47,366 nt of DNA from Paenibacillus senegalimassiliensis (lineage in GTDB: Bacteria > Bacillota > Bacilli > Paenibacillales > Paenibacillaceae): contig NZ_LN909045.1 in the NCBI RefSeq assembly GCF_001486585.1, forward strand, positions 1 to 47,366, in the 5' to 3' direction. The notes beneath the pieces were generated by a model, which was given only the letters and a program-made list of their open reading frames with translations, was not told the origin of the DNA and made no database searches. Both the position numbers and the translations under genes were made by a program. Below are positions 35,731 to 44,400 of the stretch, piece after piece (position 1 is the stretch's first letter; every line of letters starts with the position of its first letter).

Positions 35731-38637
35731 ATGAATGTAGCAAAAGACCGTCTGACCTATCACCAAATTCATGTGGTCTGGCCCTATGGTGAGATCCGTC
35801 TTCAGAAGCTAAGCCTGCTTCAGGAGTGGGGGGAGCATGCGAGAGTGAGCCTGCAGGGAAGCGTAGAGCCTTGGCTCGCGGATCAACTGCTGACACAAGC
35901 CAGTGAACAAGATGCCATCGAGCTATGGTATGACGATGAGAAGGGCGTAAGATGTCCCTTGTTCATGGGACAATTGTATGATATCCAAATGGAGCATGCC
36001 CCGCAGGAGGTCAAGGTTTTCCTTGGCCTCATCTCGCACAGCTTTAAGCTGGATACCGAATTGAAGAACCGGTCCTTCCAACGGGTAGATCAACAATATG
36101 CAGAGATTATCGATGCTGTACTTGCCGACTATCCCGGAGCAGACAAGATTGACGAAGCCTTTGGCAAGCAGGCTACAGGTCAGTTCATGCTGCAATATCA
36201 GGAGACGGACTGGACGTTTCTGAAGCGTCTAGCCTCGCATGCTGGAGTCTCCATCCTTCCCAATACGTTGTCTGCCCATCCCCAAATCTGGATCGGGATT
36301 CCGCAGACAGGAAAAGAGATTCAGTTGGAGGGAGTTCCATTTACACTCAAAAGGAATCTAGCGCCCTTTCTGGATCAGGCAGCAAATGCCGGGGCGCATG
36401 TTCGTGCTGAGGACTATACCCGCTATGCCTTTAAATGGGATCGTATTTTGCAGGTGGGGGATGAGGTGCATCGGAATCACGAGGTTTATGTGATTACGCG
36501 GTGCGAAGGGGGGCTAGATCAAGGGCTGATGACTTGGTCGTATGAGTGTGCCATTCAAGAAGGACTACGCATCTCCAAGAAGTACAATGAGACGATAATT
36601 GGCGCATCTATTGAAGGGAAGATCATTGAGGTTAGCCGCAATCAGGTGCGTCTGCATCTGGATCTGGATGAGCAACCTTCTCAAGCAGCCCAGTGGTTCC
36701 CCTACTCGGCAGAGGGCAATCAGGTGTGGTATCTAATGCCGGAGAAGGGCGCGCAGGTCAAGCTATACTTTCCGGGTCCGAATGAGGATGATGCCATGGT
36801 GATTCAATCGGTAAGAACTTCGCCCTCTTCCCGTGCCGTGTCTGCCAAGCCTTCCGCAAATGGTCAGATTGTCGAATCCCCGGCCGAACGGCATGAGCGA
36901 AAAACAGCAGACCCCGGGGTGAAATCCTTTGCCAACCCGGAGGGCAAGGAAATATCCCTTGGGAATCAGGAATTGAACATCCAGGCGCAGGAAGGTGCGC
37001 TATATATCTCCATGAATGCCCAGCATGGCGTGAATCTGACGAGTACGCAGCAGGTTCAGATTCAGGCGACAGGCGATCTGAGCTTGTCGGGTGGACGCAT
37101 CCAACTGGTGGGGGGAAATGGCTTGCACCTGGGTACGCCGACAGAGAAGGTGGATCTGGAGCAGCAGGTAAATAGCCAAGGGACCGAGATCCAGATCGAA
37201 GCCAGTGTGCATCAATTCTATGCGGAACCGCTGCTATCTGAGTTTGAACAGCAGGTAGCCGATCAAGGCATTGCGATGGTGATGGCCTCCCGCGCCTGGA
37301 CGAATGCCGTGGAAGAAGTGAAGGGTGGGGCGAATGGAATAATAGAGATTTTGCAGGGAGTAAGTGATTTTACAACTGATTTACTGGATATAGGTTATCA
37401 ATATGTGAATATGGACGTAAATGGCCAACTGGGGCCAGGGCGCCTTGAGCATAACGCGACCCAGGAAGGTCTAGGCAAAGCGGTAGGTGCAGTGGTTGAA
37501 TACAGTTCAGACCTCGTGCAACTGAAGAAGGGATTAAAAGAGATAGGGAATGATGTTGCAAGCGCTTGGAATTCCTTAACAGACCCAGTTGCGAAAATCA
37601 TTAATGACAAAGGAAACCTATTGACCCACAGCAAAGAGGAAAGCTACAATGCGGGATATAACAAGATCAAGGCATTAGAACGCGTGTCGGATGTGGTCGC
37701 TATGCAGAAGGGCGCAGCCGGACTCGCCAAAAAAATGGATAAAGGGCCAGGATCGTTCATTGAGGGTAAGTCTACAGTAGTAGAAGGTGGAGAAACGTCA
37801 AAGCCAAGCCTGGTGCCCCCACGGTGGAATAATAAGCTGCAAGAAGCGGTTGAAGGCTTGGGAGGAGACCGAAAGCTACGGACAAACACGATGCATCTAC
37901 CACTAGACCTGACCTCACTAGAGAGCATGCTGCAGAGTCTGGCGTCTCGAATGGATTCATTTTCGAAGAAAGCCATTCCTGTTGGGATGGGGGATTTCAA
38001 GCAAGGGAACAAGGTCTGGAAGTTTGAAGATTATTCACGGATAGACAGTAATAGACACGGCGGTTCTGGGGGAGTGGAGAAGCCTCCCAAGGATGGGAAG
38101 AAGAGTGAAGGGGTTGAGGGAGCGGATAAAGTTAGAACACCTAAACCAATAGACCCTCGTGGAGAACCTATTAAGTTTGTTCCTAATTTTAAACAGGAAG
38201 AGATAGCTTTTCAGACGTATGAAAAGTTAAGATCCACTGGTTTAGATGCCGGAGAGTTAGAGACCATTTCACGGAATACAGGACTTAGTTTTGAAGAGGC
38301 AAGTCAGTTGAAGACACATGTAATACTTACTGAACACATGAACTTAGTTGATACTGTTAACGGCAAGTACTATTATAAAGGCTATTTTGATCCCGATATT
38401 GATATAGCCTATGGATGGGAAAAAGCACTAAAAGGTGAATTATCAGCAGAGGAAAAAACATGGTTTAGACAATTAGCGGACCATGAATTGGCAGAAAGTA
38501 AAATGATGCAAGAAGGATTGCCTTATCGTGATATAAACTATTTCAAAGATGGTACAAGGAACGAAAGTACAAAAGGTGCTCATGAGATAGCACCACCACA
38601 ACCCGGGGGATTTCCAGGGTTTAAACCAAAATTTTGA
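35731..38637 (+). CDS. VgrG with C-terminal toxin domain (effector 1)
   Basis: A 968-residue evolved VgrG. The gp27-like part covers about 1-280 (QFMLQYQETDWTFLKRLASH). The gp5 OB domain follows (about 288-365: IIGASIEGKIIEVSRNQVRL, AQWFPYSAEG, LMPEKGAQVKLYFPGP), then a beta-helix (about 400-500). A helical linker region (about 500-810) leads to a C-terminal toxin domain (about 815-968). Conserved features shared with effector 2 are SRNTGLSFEEASQLKTH, EH, FDPDIDIAYGWEKALKGEL and DHELAESK. The toxin part is distinctly AT-richer than the core. It would be delivered on the spike tip. The activity is unknown; the HE-L/I-x-E-S motif may be part of an active site. The ATG has AAGGAG nearby. A putative immunity gene follows. 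Confidence 0.85.
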   Translation: MNVAKDRLTYHQIHVVWPYGEIRLQKLSLLQEWGEHARVSLQGSVEPWLADQLLTQASEQDAIELWYDDEKGVRCPLFMGQLYDIQMEHAPQEVKVFLGLISHSFKLDTELKNRSFQRVDQQYAEIIDAVLADYPGADKIDEAFGKQATGQFMLQYQETDWTFLKRLASHAGVSILPNTLSAHPQIWIGIPQTGKEIQLEGVPFTLKRNLAPFLDQAANAGAHVRAEDYTRYAFKWDRILQVGDEVHRNHEVYVITRCEGGLDQGLMTWSYECAIQEGLRISKKYNETIIGASIEGKIIEVSRNQVRLHLDLDEQPSQAAQWFPYSAEGNQVWYLMPEKGAQVKLYFPGPNEDDAMVIQSVRTSPSSRAVSAKPSANGQIVESPAERHERKTADPGVKSFANPEGKEISLGNQELNIQAQEGALYISMNAQHGVNLTSTQQVQIQATGDLSLSGGRIQLVGGNGLHLGTPTEKVDLEQQVNSQGTEIQIEASVHQFYAEPLLSEFEQQVADQGIAMVMASRAWTNAVEEVKGGANGIIEILQGVSDFTTDLLDIGYQYVNMDVNGQLGPGRLEHNATQEGLGKAVGAVVEYSSDLVQLKKGLKEIGNDVASAWNSLTDPVAKIINDKGNLLTHSKEESYNAGYNKIKALERVSDVVAMQKGAAGLAKKMDKGPGSFIEGKSTVVEGGETSKPSLVPPRWNNKLQEAVEGLGGDRKLRTNTMHLPLDLTSLESMLQSLASRMDSFSKKAIPVGMGDFKQGNKVWKFEDYSRIDSNRHGGSGGVEKPPKDGKKSEGVEGADKVRTPKPIDPRGEPIKFVPNFKQEEIAFQTYEKLRSTGLDAGELETISRNTGLSFEEASQLKTHVILTEHMNLVDTVNGKYYYKGYFDPDIDIAYGWEKALKGELSAEEKTWFRQLADHELAESKMMQEGLPYRDINYFKDGTRNESTKGAHEIAPPQPGGFPGFKPKF

Positions 38638-38647
38638 GGTGGGAAAA

Positions 38648-39160
38648 TTGAATTCTAACTTTGAACAAGCGAATGAAAGAATAAAAAACATTAACTGGGA
38701 AAATAATGGAATGGATAAACCTTCATATGCATTCCTAGTTACAGAGTTTATTAGAAGAGGGAATATTTTTTTGGATTTTAACTCCAAGGATGATAATAGA
38801 CGTGCTGTATTTAATGCAGCAGAAATAATTAGTTTTGATACACCTGGTCATATAAAGGAAGAATGTAATGGAGTGGTAAACACCAACGTTGATTGGGTTA
38901 CAGAGTATCTTTGCGCTTTTTATCTTGAATGGGCATACGTGATAGACAAACAAATACCCATCGCTCTGAAGTTTCATGATCTATATGACCCTATTATTAA
39001 GTTGTTTGAGAGAGGTGGAAGGATCAGTTATCACCATAATGAGTTAGTATGTGGCAAATATGCATGGCCGCGTAATTCTGGAGCAATAACTAGGGAACTT
39101 CCCCCACAAGACATTAGTGATAAAGTTCTGGATGCACTCGATGATGAAAATATTGAGTGA
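38648..39160 (+). CDS. Putative immunity protein to effector 1
   Basis: A 170-residue acidic, aromatic-rich soluble protein (DWVTEYLCAFYLEWAYVID, PIALKFHDLYDPIIKLFERG). It starts at TTG 38648, with GAGGTGGG 4 nt before; an in-frame GTG at 38639 lies within that site and is less likely. It begins 10 nt after the stop of the toxin-bearing VgrG and is AT-rich like the toxin domain. Position, size and composition are those of an immunity gene. I do not recognise the family, and it does not resemble the putative immunity protein of the related effector 2. Confidence 0.65.
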   Translation: MNSNFEQANERIKNINWENNGMDKPSYAFLVTEFIRRGNIFLDFNSKDDNRRAVFNAAEIISFDTPGHIKEECNGVVNTNVDWVTEYLCAFYLEWAYVIDKQIPIALKFHDLYDPIIKLFERGGRISYHHNELVCGKYAWPRNSGAITRELPPQDISDKVLDALDDENIE

Positions 39161-39191
39161 TAGAGTGAACATTTTTTATAAATTGCTTTAC

Positions 39192-39426
39192 AATCGCAGC
39201 AAATGCTCAAGGAGCAGTACAACCTTCTCGTGGATTTCCAGAATATGATCATTCAGATGATTATATGGAACATTGGGAGAGGTGAGAAGGCAATTGAAAG
39301 AATAAATAATTTAGTAATATCTAATTTGCTGACAAGGTTATGGGATGCTGATTTTAAAGCAATAGCATCGTGTGATTTTGAAGACTTGCTACCAAGAAAA
39401 GGGGGCTATAATTTTGATCAGCGTTA
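39192..39426 (+). pseudogene. Relic of a toxin tail and a truncated immunity-like gene
   Basis: In one frame a toxin-like tail reads AVQPSRGFPEYDHSDDYMEH and ends at TGA 39282-39284. GAGAGGTGAGAAGG follows, and a second frame carries INNLVISNLLTRLWDADF then ASCDFEDLLPRKGGYNFDQR, ending at 39427. That second frame has no proper start after the ribosome site (the nearby TTG gives only three codons). This looks like the 3' scrap of a VgrG toxin with its truncated immunity gene, left by recombination. I cannot name the family. Confidence 0.45.
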
Positions 39427-39440
39427 AAGATTAAAACTTG

Positions 39441-39519
39441 GGGGTTTACAGCGTAACAACATACTTATCGTACAGATAGTCATGGACGTATTGCCGAATG
39501 TGAAGGAGATCTTGTAATG
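39441..39519 (+). pseudogene. Relic of a nuclease-type toxin leader
   Basis: One frame reads THTYRTDS-like text (QHTYRTDSHGRIAECEGDL) interrupted upstream by a stop. The Y-x-T-D-x-x-G-R-I-x-x-x-E-G-x-L pattern is the stretch that opens DNA/RNA non-specific endonuclease toxin domains (YeeF-type) in Firmicutes. The nuclease domain itself is missing. The next gene is of the YezG family, the known partner of such toxins, which supports the reading. Confidence 0.5.
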
Positions 39520-39521
39520 AA

Positions 39522-39959
39522 ATGATTCCAGAAGAAAGGCATACATTTTATTTTTATGCCCAAATTTCTGAAACAGGAGGGGGAACTTACTTCTTCTATA
39601 ATACACCTGAGAACGAGCAGAACTTTAAATATAGTTTAGAAATTCCCTTTAATTATTATGCTCTTGATAAAGAGCAGTATAAGTTGAAAGATAGAACGCT
39701 ATTCAAACTTAGTGATAAACTAAGAAGGATTTTTATAAATTACGAACAAGAGCCTTGGTATTCGTTTACCATTTCTCTCGATAGAAAAGGTAAGTTTAAG
39801 ATTCATTATGATTATACAAATTGGTTCGGTACCAAATATAGTTTTGATGATCAATTACTTATTTGGGAATATAAATATTTAGGAAATAATCCGAATAATG
39901 AAGAAGAAAAAGATGTAATTAATAGGTATCTAGAAGAGTACCCTAAAAATCCAATTTAA
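39522..39959 (+). CDS. YezG family (DUF600) immunity protein, N-terminally shortened
   Basis: A 145-residue soluble protein matching the YezG/DUF600 pattern. The order is MIPEERHTFYFYAQISETGG, TYFFYN, a variable middle, LSDKLRRIFINYEQEPWYSF, TISLDRKGKFKIHYDY and the closing LLIWEYKYLG. In B. subtilis, YezG neutralises the nuclease toxin YeeF. Family members usually have about 15 more residues before the E-M-I-P-E-E, and here that part is missing. The ATG is the family's internal Met. AAGGAG is 13 nt upstream. A deletion probably fused a toxin scrap to this gene. It may still protect against sibling toxins. Confidence 0.75.
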   Translation: MIPEERHTFYFYAQISETGGGTYFFYNTPENEQNFKYSLEIPFNYYALDKEQYKLKDRTLFKLSDKLRRIFINYEQEPWYSFTISLDRKGKFKIHYDYTNWFGTKYSFDDQLLIWEYKYLGNNPNNEEEKDVINRYLEEYPKNPI

Positions 39960-39960
39960 T

Positions 39961-40456
39961 AACTTGCTGGAAGGCGGATTTGTAACAGAAGGCCAGAACG
40001 TGCGCCTCTTCTGTTGGAAAGTGTTTTCCGTTATGCCGGTAACGGTAACAGCTTGTTCGTTTATTCCATTTGTGCCGCTGTTCCACTGTTGGGTGTGGCC
40101 TATCCAAAGGGTGTAATCCAAGTCGGGGGAAGCCTTTGTCCTCGACTCTTTTCATATCGGTTGTACGCTTTAGTTTTTAAGCCTTATTAGCGCTATTCCG
40201 TTTTATTTAAGAGGGGAATAAAACTGTTAAGGTTGATCTCTATTCATGTAAATCAAACGAAAATTCAGGCGAAAACGATTACGATTTAGCCTATACTATG
40301 ACTTGGATATTGTGGTTCGTATCTATGTGTCATCTGTAGGAATAACTTGACGGCATATATGTAAACTTACATTAAATCATACATATGGAATAAACAAATT
40401 GGGAAGAATGAGCTTTTTTATTGCAATCAAAGATATAAACTCAAAGAATAGATCGT
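39961..40456. other. Non-coding or decayed stretch
   Basis: No convincing gene. Two overlapping short minus-strand frames at 39930-40155 have no recognisable family and may be a relic of something inserted. The right half is AT-rich. It lies between the YezG-type gene and the XRE regulator. The 3' ends of both neighbours point into it, and I see no classic terminator. Confidence 0.5.
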
Positions 40457-40675
40457 TTAAGAATTATTGGAATGACCGACGAGGTAGTCTAGACTAACTT
40501 CAAGATAATCAGCTAAAGCACAGGCAATCTCTAAACTAGGAATCCGCGTTCCTCTCTCCCAGTGACTAACAATGGTTCTATCTACACCTAAAGAAGAGGC
40601 AATATCTTGTTGGGATACTGATTTTTCCAGACGCAGCTGTTTGAAGCGCTCAGCAAATAGTACACGATTAAACAT
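40457..40675 (-). CDS. XRE family helix-turn-helix regulator
   Basis: A 72-residue DNA-binding protein with a Cro/C1 HTH: ERFKQLRLEKSVSQQDIASS, then LGVDRTIVSHWERGTRIPSL and ALADYLEVSLDYLVG. It is a single domain without a sensor. ATG 40675 is chosen over the 102-codon frame because AAGGGG lies just before it and the extra codons run through the operator palindromes. Two near-identical palindromes lie in the divergent spacer, so it is probably autoregulated and controls the plus-strand gene. Small XRE/DUF6809 pairs are typical of phage-like and accessory regions. Confidence 0.88.
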   Translation of the reverse strand: MFNRVLFAERFKQLRLEKSVSQQDIASSLGVDRTIVSHWERGTRIPSLEIACALADYLEVSLDYLVGHSNNS

Positions 40676-40687
40676 TAAAATGACCCC

Positions 40688-40716
40688 TTGACAGTGACTT
40701 CGAGTCACTGTATGAT
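40688..40716 (+). promoter_or_regulatory. Consensus sigma-A promoter with operator in its spacer
   Basis: TTGACA (40688-40693) and TATGAT (40711-40716) are separated by 17 nt. The spacer is filled by a palindrome with arms ACAGTGACT (40691-40699) and AGTCACTGT (40703-40711). A bound XRE dimer would exclude RNA polymerase. It drives the DUF6809-type gene. Confidence 0.75.
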
Positions 40717-40729
40717 TGAGATAGATGAA

Positions 40730-40744
40730 GTGACTTAAAGTCAC
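40730..40744. promoter_or_regulatory. Second XRE operator
   Basis: GTGACTT-A-AAGTCAC is a perfect palindrome and follows the same GTGACTTNNAGTCAC rule as the one within the promoter spacer. It lies 20 nt further on, on the side expected for the promoter of the minus-strand XRE gene. Confidence 0.7.
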
Positions 40745-40843
40745 GTTAAATAGGCAATACAACACGGTTCATGGAGATGACCGCACACTTAATCTATCAT
40801 GTGCAGGTCTTTCTTTCAAGTCGATTTAGAAAGGGTGGGAAGA

Positions 40844-41137
40844 GTGAGAAGTATGATAGAAGCTCTCTACTATGGAGAAATTCATCCTGAGGCAAGTATA
40901 GTTCCAGTGAATCCAGACTACCGACGAACTAATGGTGAAGTCTCAGAAGCCATGGAATCATGGAAAGCACAGTTGACACTGGAAGACTTTTGTAGGCTTG
41001 AAGCTATGCTTGATTTGCGAGGCAAGTCAGAATCAATGCTTTCGACGGACTCGTTTATCCATGGATTTCAATTAGGTGCAATGATGATGATGGAGATTCA
41101 TAAAGCTAGGGAAGCACTGCTGTTTTCCTCGACATAA
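40844..41137 (+). CDS. DUF6809-type protein
   Basis: A 97-residue soluble protein in the style of DUF6809: SMIEALYYGEIHPEASIVP, PDYRR, then LTLEDFCRLEAMLDLRGKS and a C-terminal SFIHGFQLGAMMMMEI helix. The family is found beside phage-type regulators in Firmicutes and has no known function. GTG 40844 is preferred to the longer frame, because AAGGGTGGGA lies just before it and the product then begins MRSMIEALYYG. It is divergent from the XRE gene and under the operator-bearing promoter. Confidence 0.72.
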   Translation: MRSMIEALYYGEIHPEASIVPVNPDYRRTNGEVSEAMESWKAQLTLEDFCRLEAMLDLRGKSESMLSTDSFIHGFQLGAMMMMEIHKAREALLFSST

Positions 41138-41165
41138 CAATGAATGAAATCAAATGAATCTTATT

Positions 41166-41206
41166 AAGACTTATCTCAACTGAATGGTTGGCGATGAGTC
41201 TTTTTT
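41166..41206 (+). terminator. Rho-independent terminator after the DUF6809-type gene
   Basis: AAGACTTATC (41166-41175) pairs with GATGAGTCTT (41193-41202) with one G-U pair, followed by TTTT. It ends the transcript of the small gene 29 nt after its stop. Confidence 0.7.
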
Positions 41207-41216
41207 GGTGATAGCG

Positions 41217-41395
41217 AAACGCCGATCAAATTTAAGTGTTCATGAGTTTGAACCATCCGGGAGGGTGGAACTCAGTGGCAAGATGGTGCGAGCGAATGGA
41301 ACCCCCGCACTAACAAACAAATCATGCTTGAATTGCATTTACGGAGGGAAGATAAAGCTTCCTGACCAATGGGATGGATATGGCTCCATATGAAA
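41217..41395 (+). pseudogene. Remnant of a PAAR-like (DUF4280/PAAR) gene
   Basis: A frame ending at 41393 closes with GTPALTNKSCLNCIYGGKIK. The L-T-N-K-S ... C-x-C/I-x-x-G-G-x-I pattern is the usual C-terminal end of PAAR-like tip proteins. The N-terminal part is absent; upstream codons run through the terminator. It precedes a VgrG gene, just as the intact DUF4280 gene precedes the other one. Confidence 0.45.
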
Positions 41396-41437
41396 TGATC
41401 GAGCACAATTTGAAGCAGGGATAAGGTGGTGGGATGG

Positions 41438-44400
41438 ATGGAAGAACAAGAGGAATCCTGGTATCCGTGGGATGGGATTTTGTTGGACTGGCCCTATACG
41501 CATCAAGGCATACATAACGTATACATTATCCACCAGTTCAATGAACATACCCAGTGTCGGCTGACCGTCCGCATGACGGAGGAGCAGGCGATGAAGTGTC
41601 TGGCAGAAAGTCATGTGGGAGAAAGTCTACTGATTCGTCGGCAGGAAGGGGCGAGGCCGGAATATTGGTTCGCCGGAGGCGTGAGCCAGATGGAGATTCG
41701 GGTGGAGGATGGAATCCATTACGTGGAGATCGAAGCCAAGTCGCGATCCTATGAACTGGATCAACGCCCCGAGAGTCGCTCCTTCCAGAACAAGCAAGCG
41801 ACTTATACTGAGATACTTAGAGAACTAGCGAAGGGCTACCCACAGGGCAGTGTGAAGAATGAAGCCACCGAGCCGGGAGCTATCCTGGGTGAGCTTGTAG
41901 TCCAGTACCGGGAAACGGACTGGCAATTTATGAAGCGCTTGGCTTCTCGCGTAGGCACGGTGATTCTGCCCGATGTGGTGATGGACGCGCCGAGGGTGTA
42001 TTTTGGCGTGCCGGATTTCTCCTGGGGGAAGGACATGCAGGCACATAGCTATACGATGATCCAGGATCGGGAGCGGGTGTGGCAAGAGCAAGAGCAGTCA
42101 GGTGAAGATACAGCGTTATCTGCTGCGGAAAGCTTGCAGTACCGAGTGAAGTCCAAAACATACTATCAGGTCGGCGAAAATGTAGGGTTTAAGCGGGGCT
42201 TATGGGTGATTAGCGAGTCAAGAATGACCTATGCGCAAGGTCTGCTGGACTATGAGTATTTGCTCGTGCAGCGGTCAGCCCTTCGAAGGAAAGTAAGAGT
42301 CAATCGGGCGATCCAAGGGGTGGGCGTTACCGGAAGTGTGGTCGAGCGAGCGAATAACATGGTGAAGGTCCGCTTCGACATGGACGAAGGCACTAGCGCA
42401 GGAGGAAGCTGGTGGTTCCCCTATTCAGGAGAAGGCAATAATCTGTTCCATAGCTTGCCAGATGAGGGGGCGAAGGTGCAGGTCTATTTCCCGACAGGGG
42501 TCGAGAAGGAAGGGGTTGCGATCCAGGCGACCCGTGGACAGGGAGAAGAAATGGTGTCGCGGGTGGTATTTCAGCAGCCGAAGACCAAGGTATTGCATAT
42601 TCCGGGGAATACGAAGATGGAGCTGGGCGAGGAAGGTGTGCTGTTTCAGAAGGATACGGTAGAGATTCATCTGGCGGGAGGGAACTTACGGGTATTGGCG
42701 CAGGAGGATTTACTGCTGAATGCGCCGAATGGAATTACGATCGGGAAACGGGAAGAACAAGCAAAAGGCCACGAGGAAAACAGGGATACACCTCCCTCTC
42801 CACCGAAGTCGATTCGGCTGCAGGCGAAGCAGAGTATTATTTTGCAGAAGGATATCGAGGAATTTGTACTGATCGGAGGCGGGACGGTAGCCATCTGCGG
42901 GAAGAAGATTGACTTTGAGAAGGTGGAGCTGCCGTTCGCAGAACTGGTGGATGAGGAGGAATTGAAGGACCTTTATGTGGAAGAGCTGATCGAGGAAGGC
43001 TCAGAGGAAGCCATGAAGGTACGTAATATATTATGGAGTGAGAAGCAGAAGGAGAATTACGAACAAGAAAGACCAACTCTGTATAGTGTTAACGTGACAG
43101 AAGATGAGGTACGAACGGCTTTACGGGCTAAAGTGGCATCCGATCCGCAAGCGGTGCAGAAGGCCAAAACCCTGCTGATCCAGAAGGATTCACGAGAGCT
43201 ACAACAGAAATATCTATCGCTAGGGAAGCCGGAGACCCCGAAGAAGGCGAAGAAGAAGAGCGAAGGTGAGCTAGAGCAGCAACAATCCAGCTATGTGACG
43301 CAGTATGTGCAAACGAACCGTCTGATGACGTCGAAGCACCAATTGGCGAATGCCAAGACAGCGCGGGAATGGGAGGCTGCTGATGCGACCTATAGGGAAG
43401 CGCTGGCAGCGTTAAACCCTTCTGGGGAAGCAGGAACCTACGTGGAACCGGAGAAATATTATAGCAAGCAGGTCGGACAAGCCATGTACTACTCGCGGTT
43501 TAACTTTGAACGCATTGTGATTGCCAGTCAATATGGGGAAGCGTTTATGAATATCGCCTTCGGCGTGATGGGGCTAGTGGCGGTGGCGGCTTCAATCACT
43601 TCGGCAGGGACTTCGGTGCTGGTGTGGTCACTGTTGGTAGGGGATGCCATTGTATCTGGAGGGCAGACCTATCTGGGTGTGGTGAAGATGAATGACCTTG
43701 GTGAGGGCTACGCCTACACGGACCCTGAGATCGCGGGAGTAAGCATGTCCGATTTGGACAAAGTGGGTCTTCTGATCGCCGCAGTGAACCTGGGGATACT
43801 GGTCAAGCACGGGGCCAAGATGATAGACGCAGGCCTGAATGCTAAGCGTATGCAGAAGCTGGAGGAAGTGCTGGAGGCTCAAGGGGTTAGGAAGTGGCAG
43901 GCGGATATCGGAAAGAGTATACAAGGGGACATCGGAAAGAGTATGCAAGGGGGATTAGGTAAGGGGATTAGGGAGACACCAAAATCTGAATTAACTCGAT
44001 TCAAAAGTAATGTTCCGAATCAAAATAAAGGATTAACGAATAAGTATAGAGATTTGGAAATTCACTCTGCTAAGGCCCCAGAAAAACCTGCGAGTTCAAC
44101 AATAAGGATAGAGGCAAGCACAAGCAATAGAACTCTGCAGGATCAGATCCGAGAAAATGTGTTGAAGAATATAGAGAAGAGCAGGGCTGCCCGAGAAGCT
44201 TCACGGTTTGGGGAGTATTTGAAGAAAGAGAAAGAACTGCTTGAAGAGATACATAGAGGGATTCCTGAGGGGATGGGAAATGTTCAAACTGGAGGACGGG
44301 AACTTTCGGTTGATGAATATTTAAAGCGGCTTAATACAGCTGATGCAATGTATGAATCCTTTAGAAAATCGATTGTAGATGTTCAGAGTATTGCTAAAAA

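Noticed and set aside
40457..41137. XRE/DUF6809 pair as evidence that the whole locus is a prophage
   Set aside because: No capsid, portal, terminase, integrase or lysis genes are present. The pair looks like a small insertion in the effector array.
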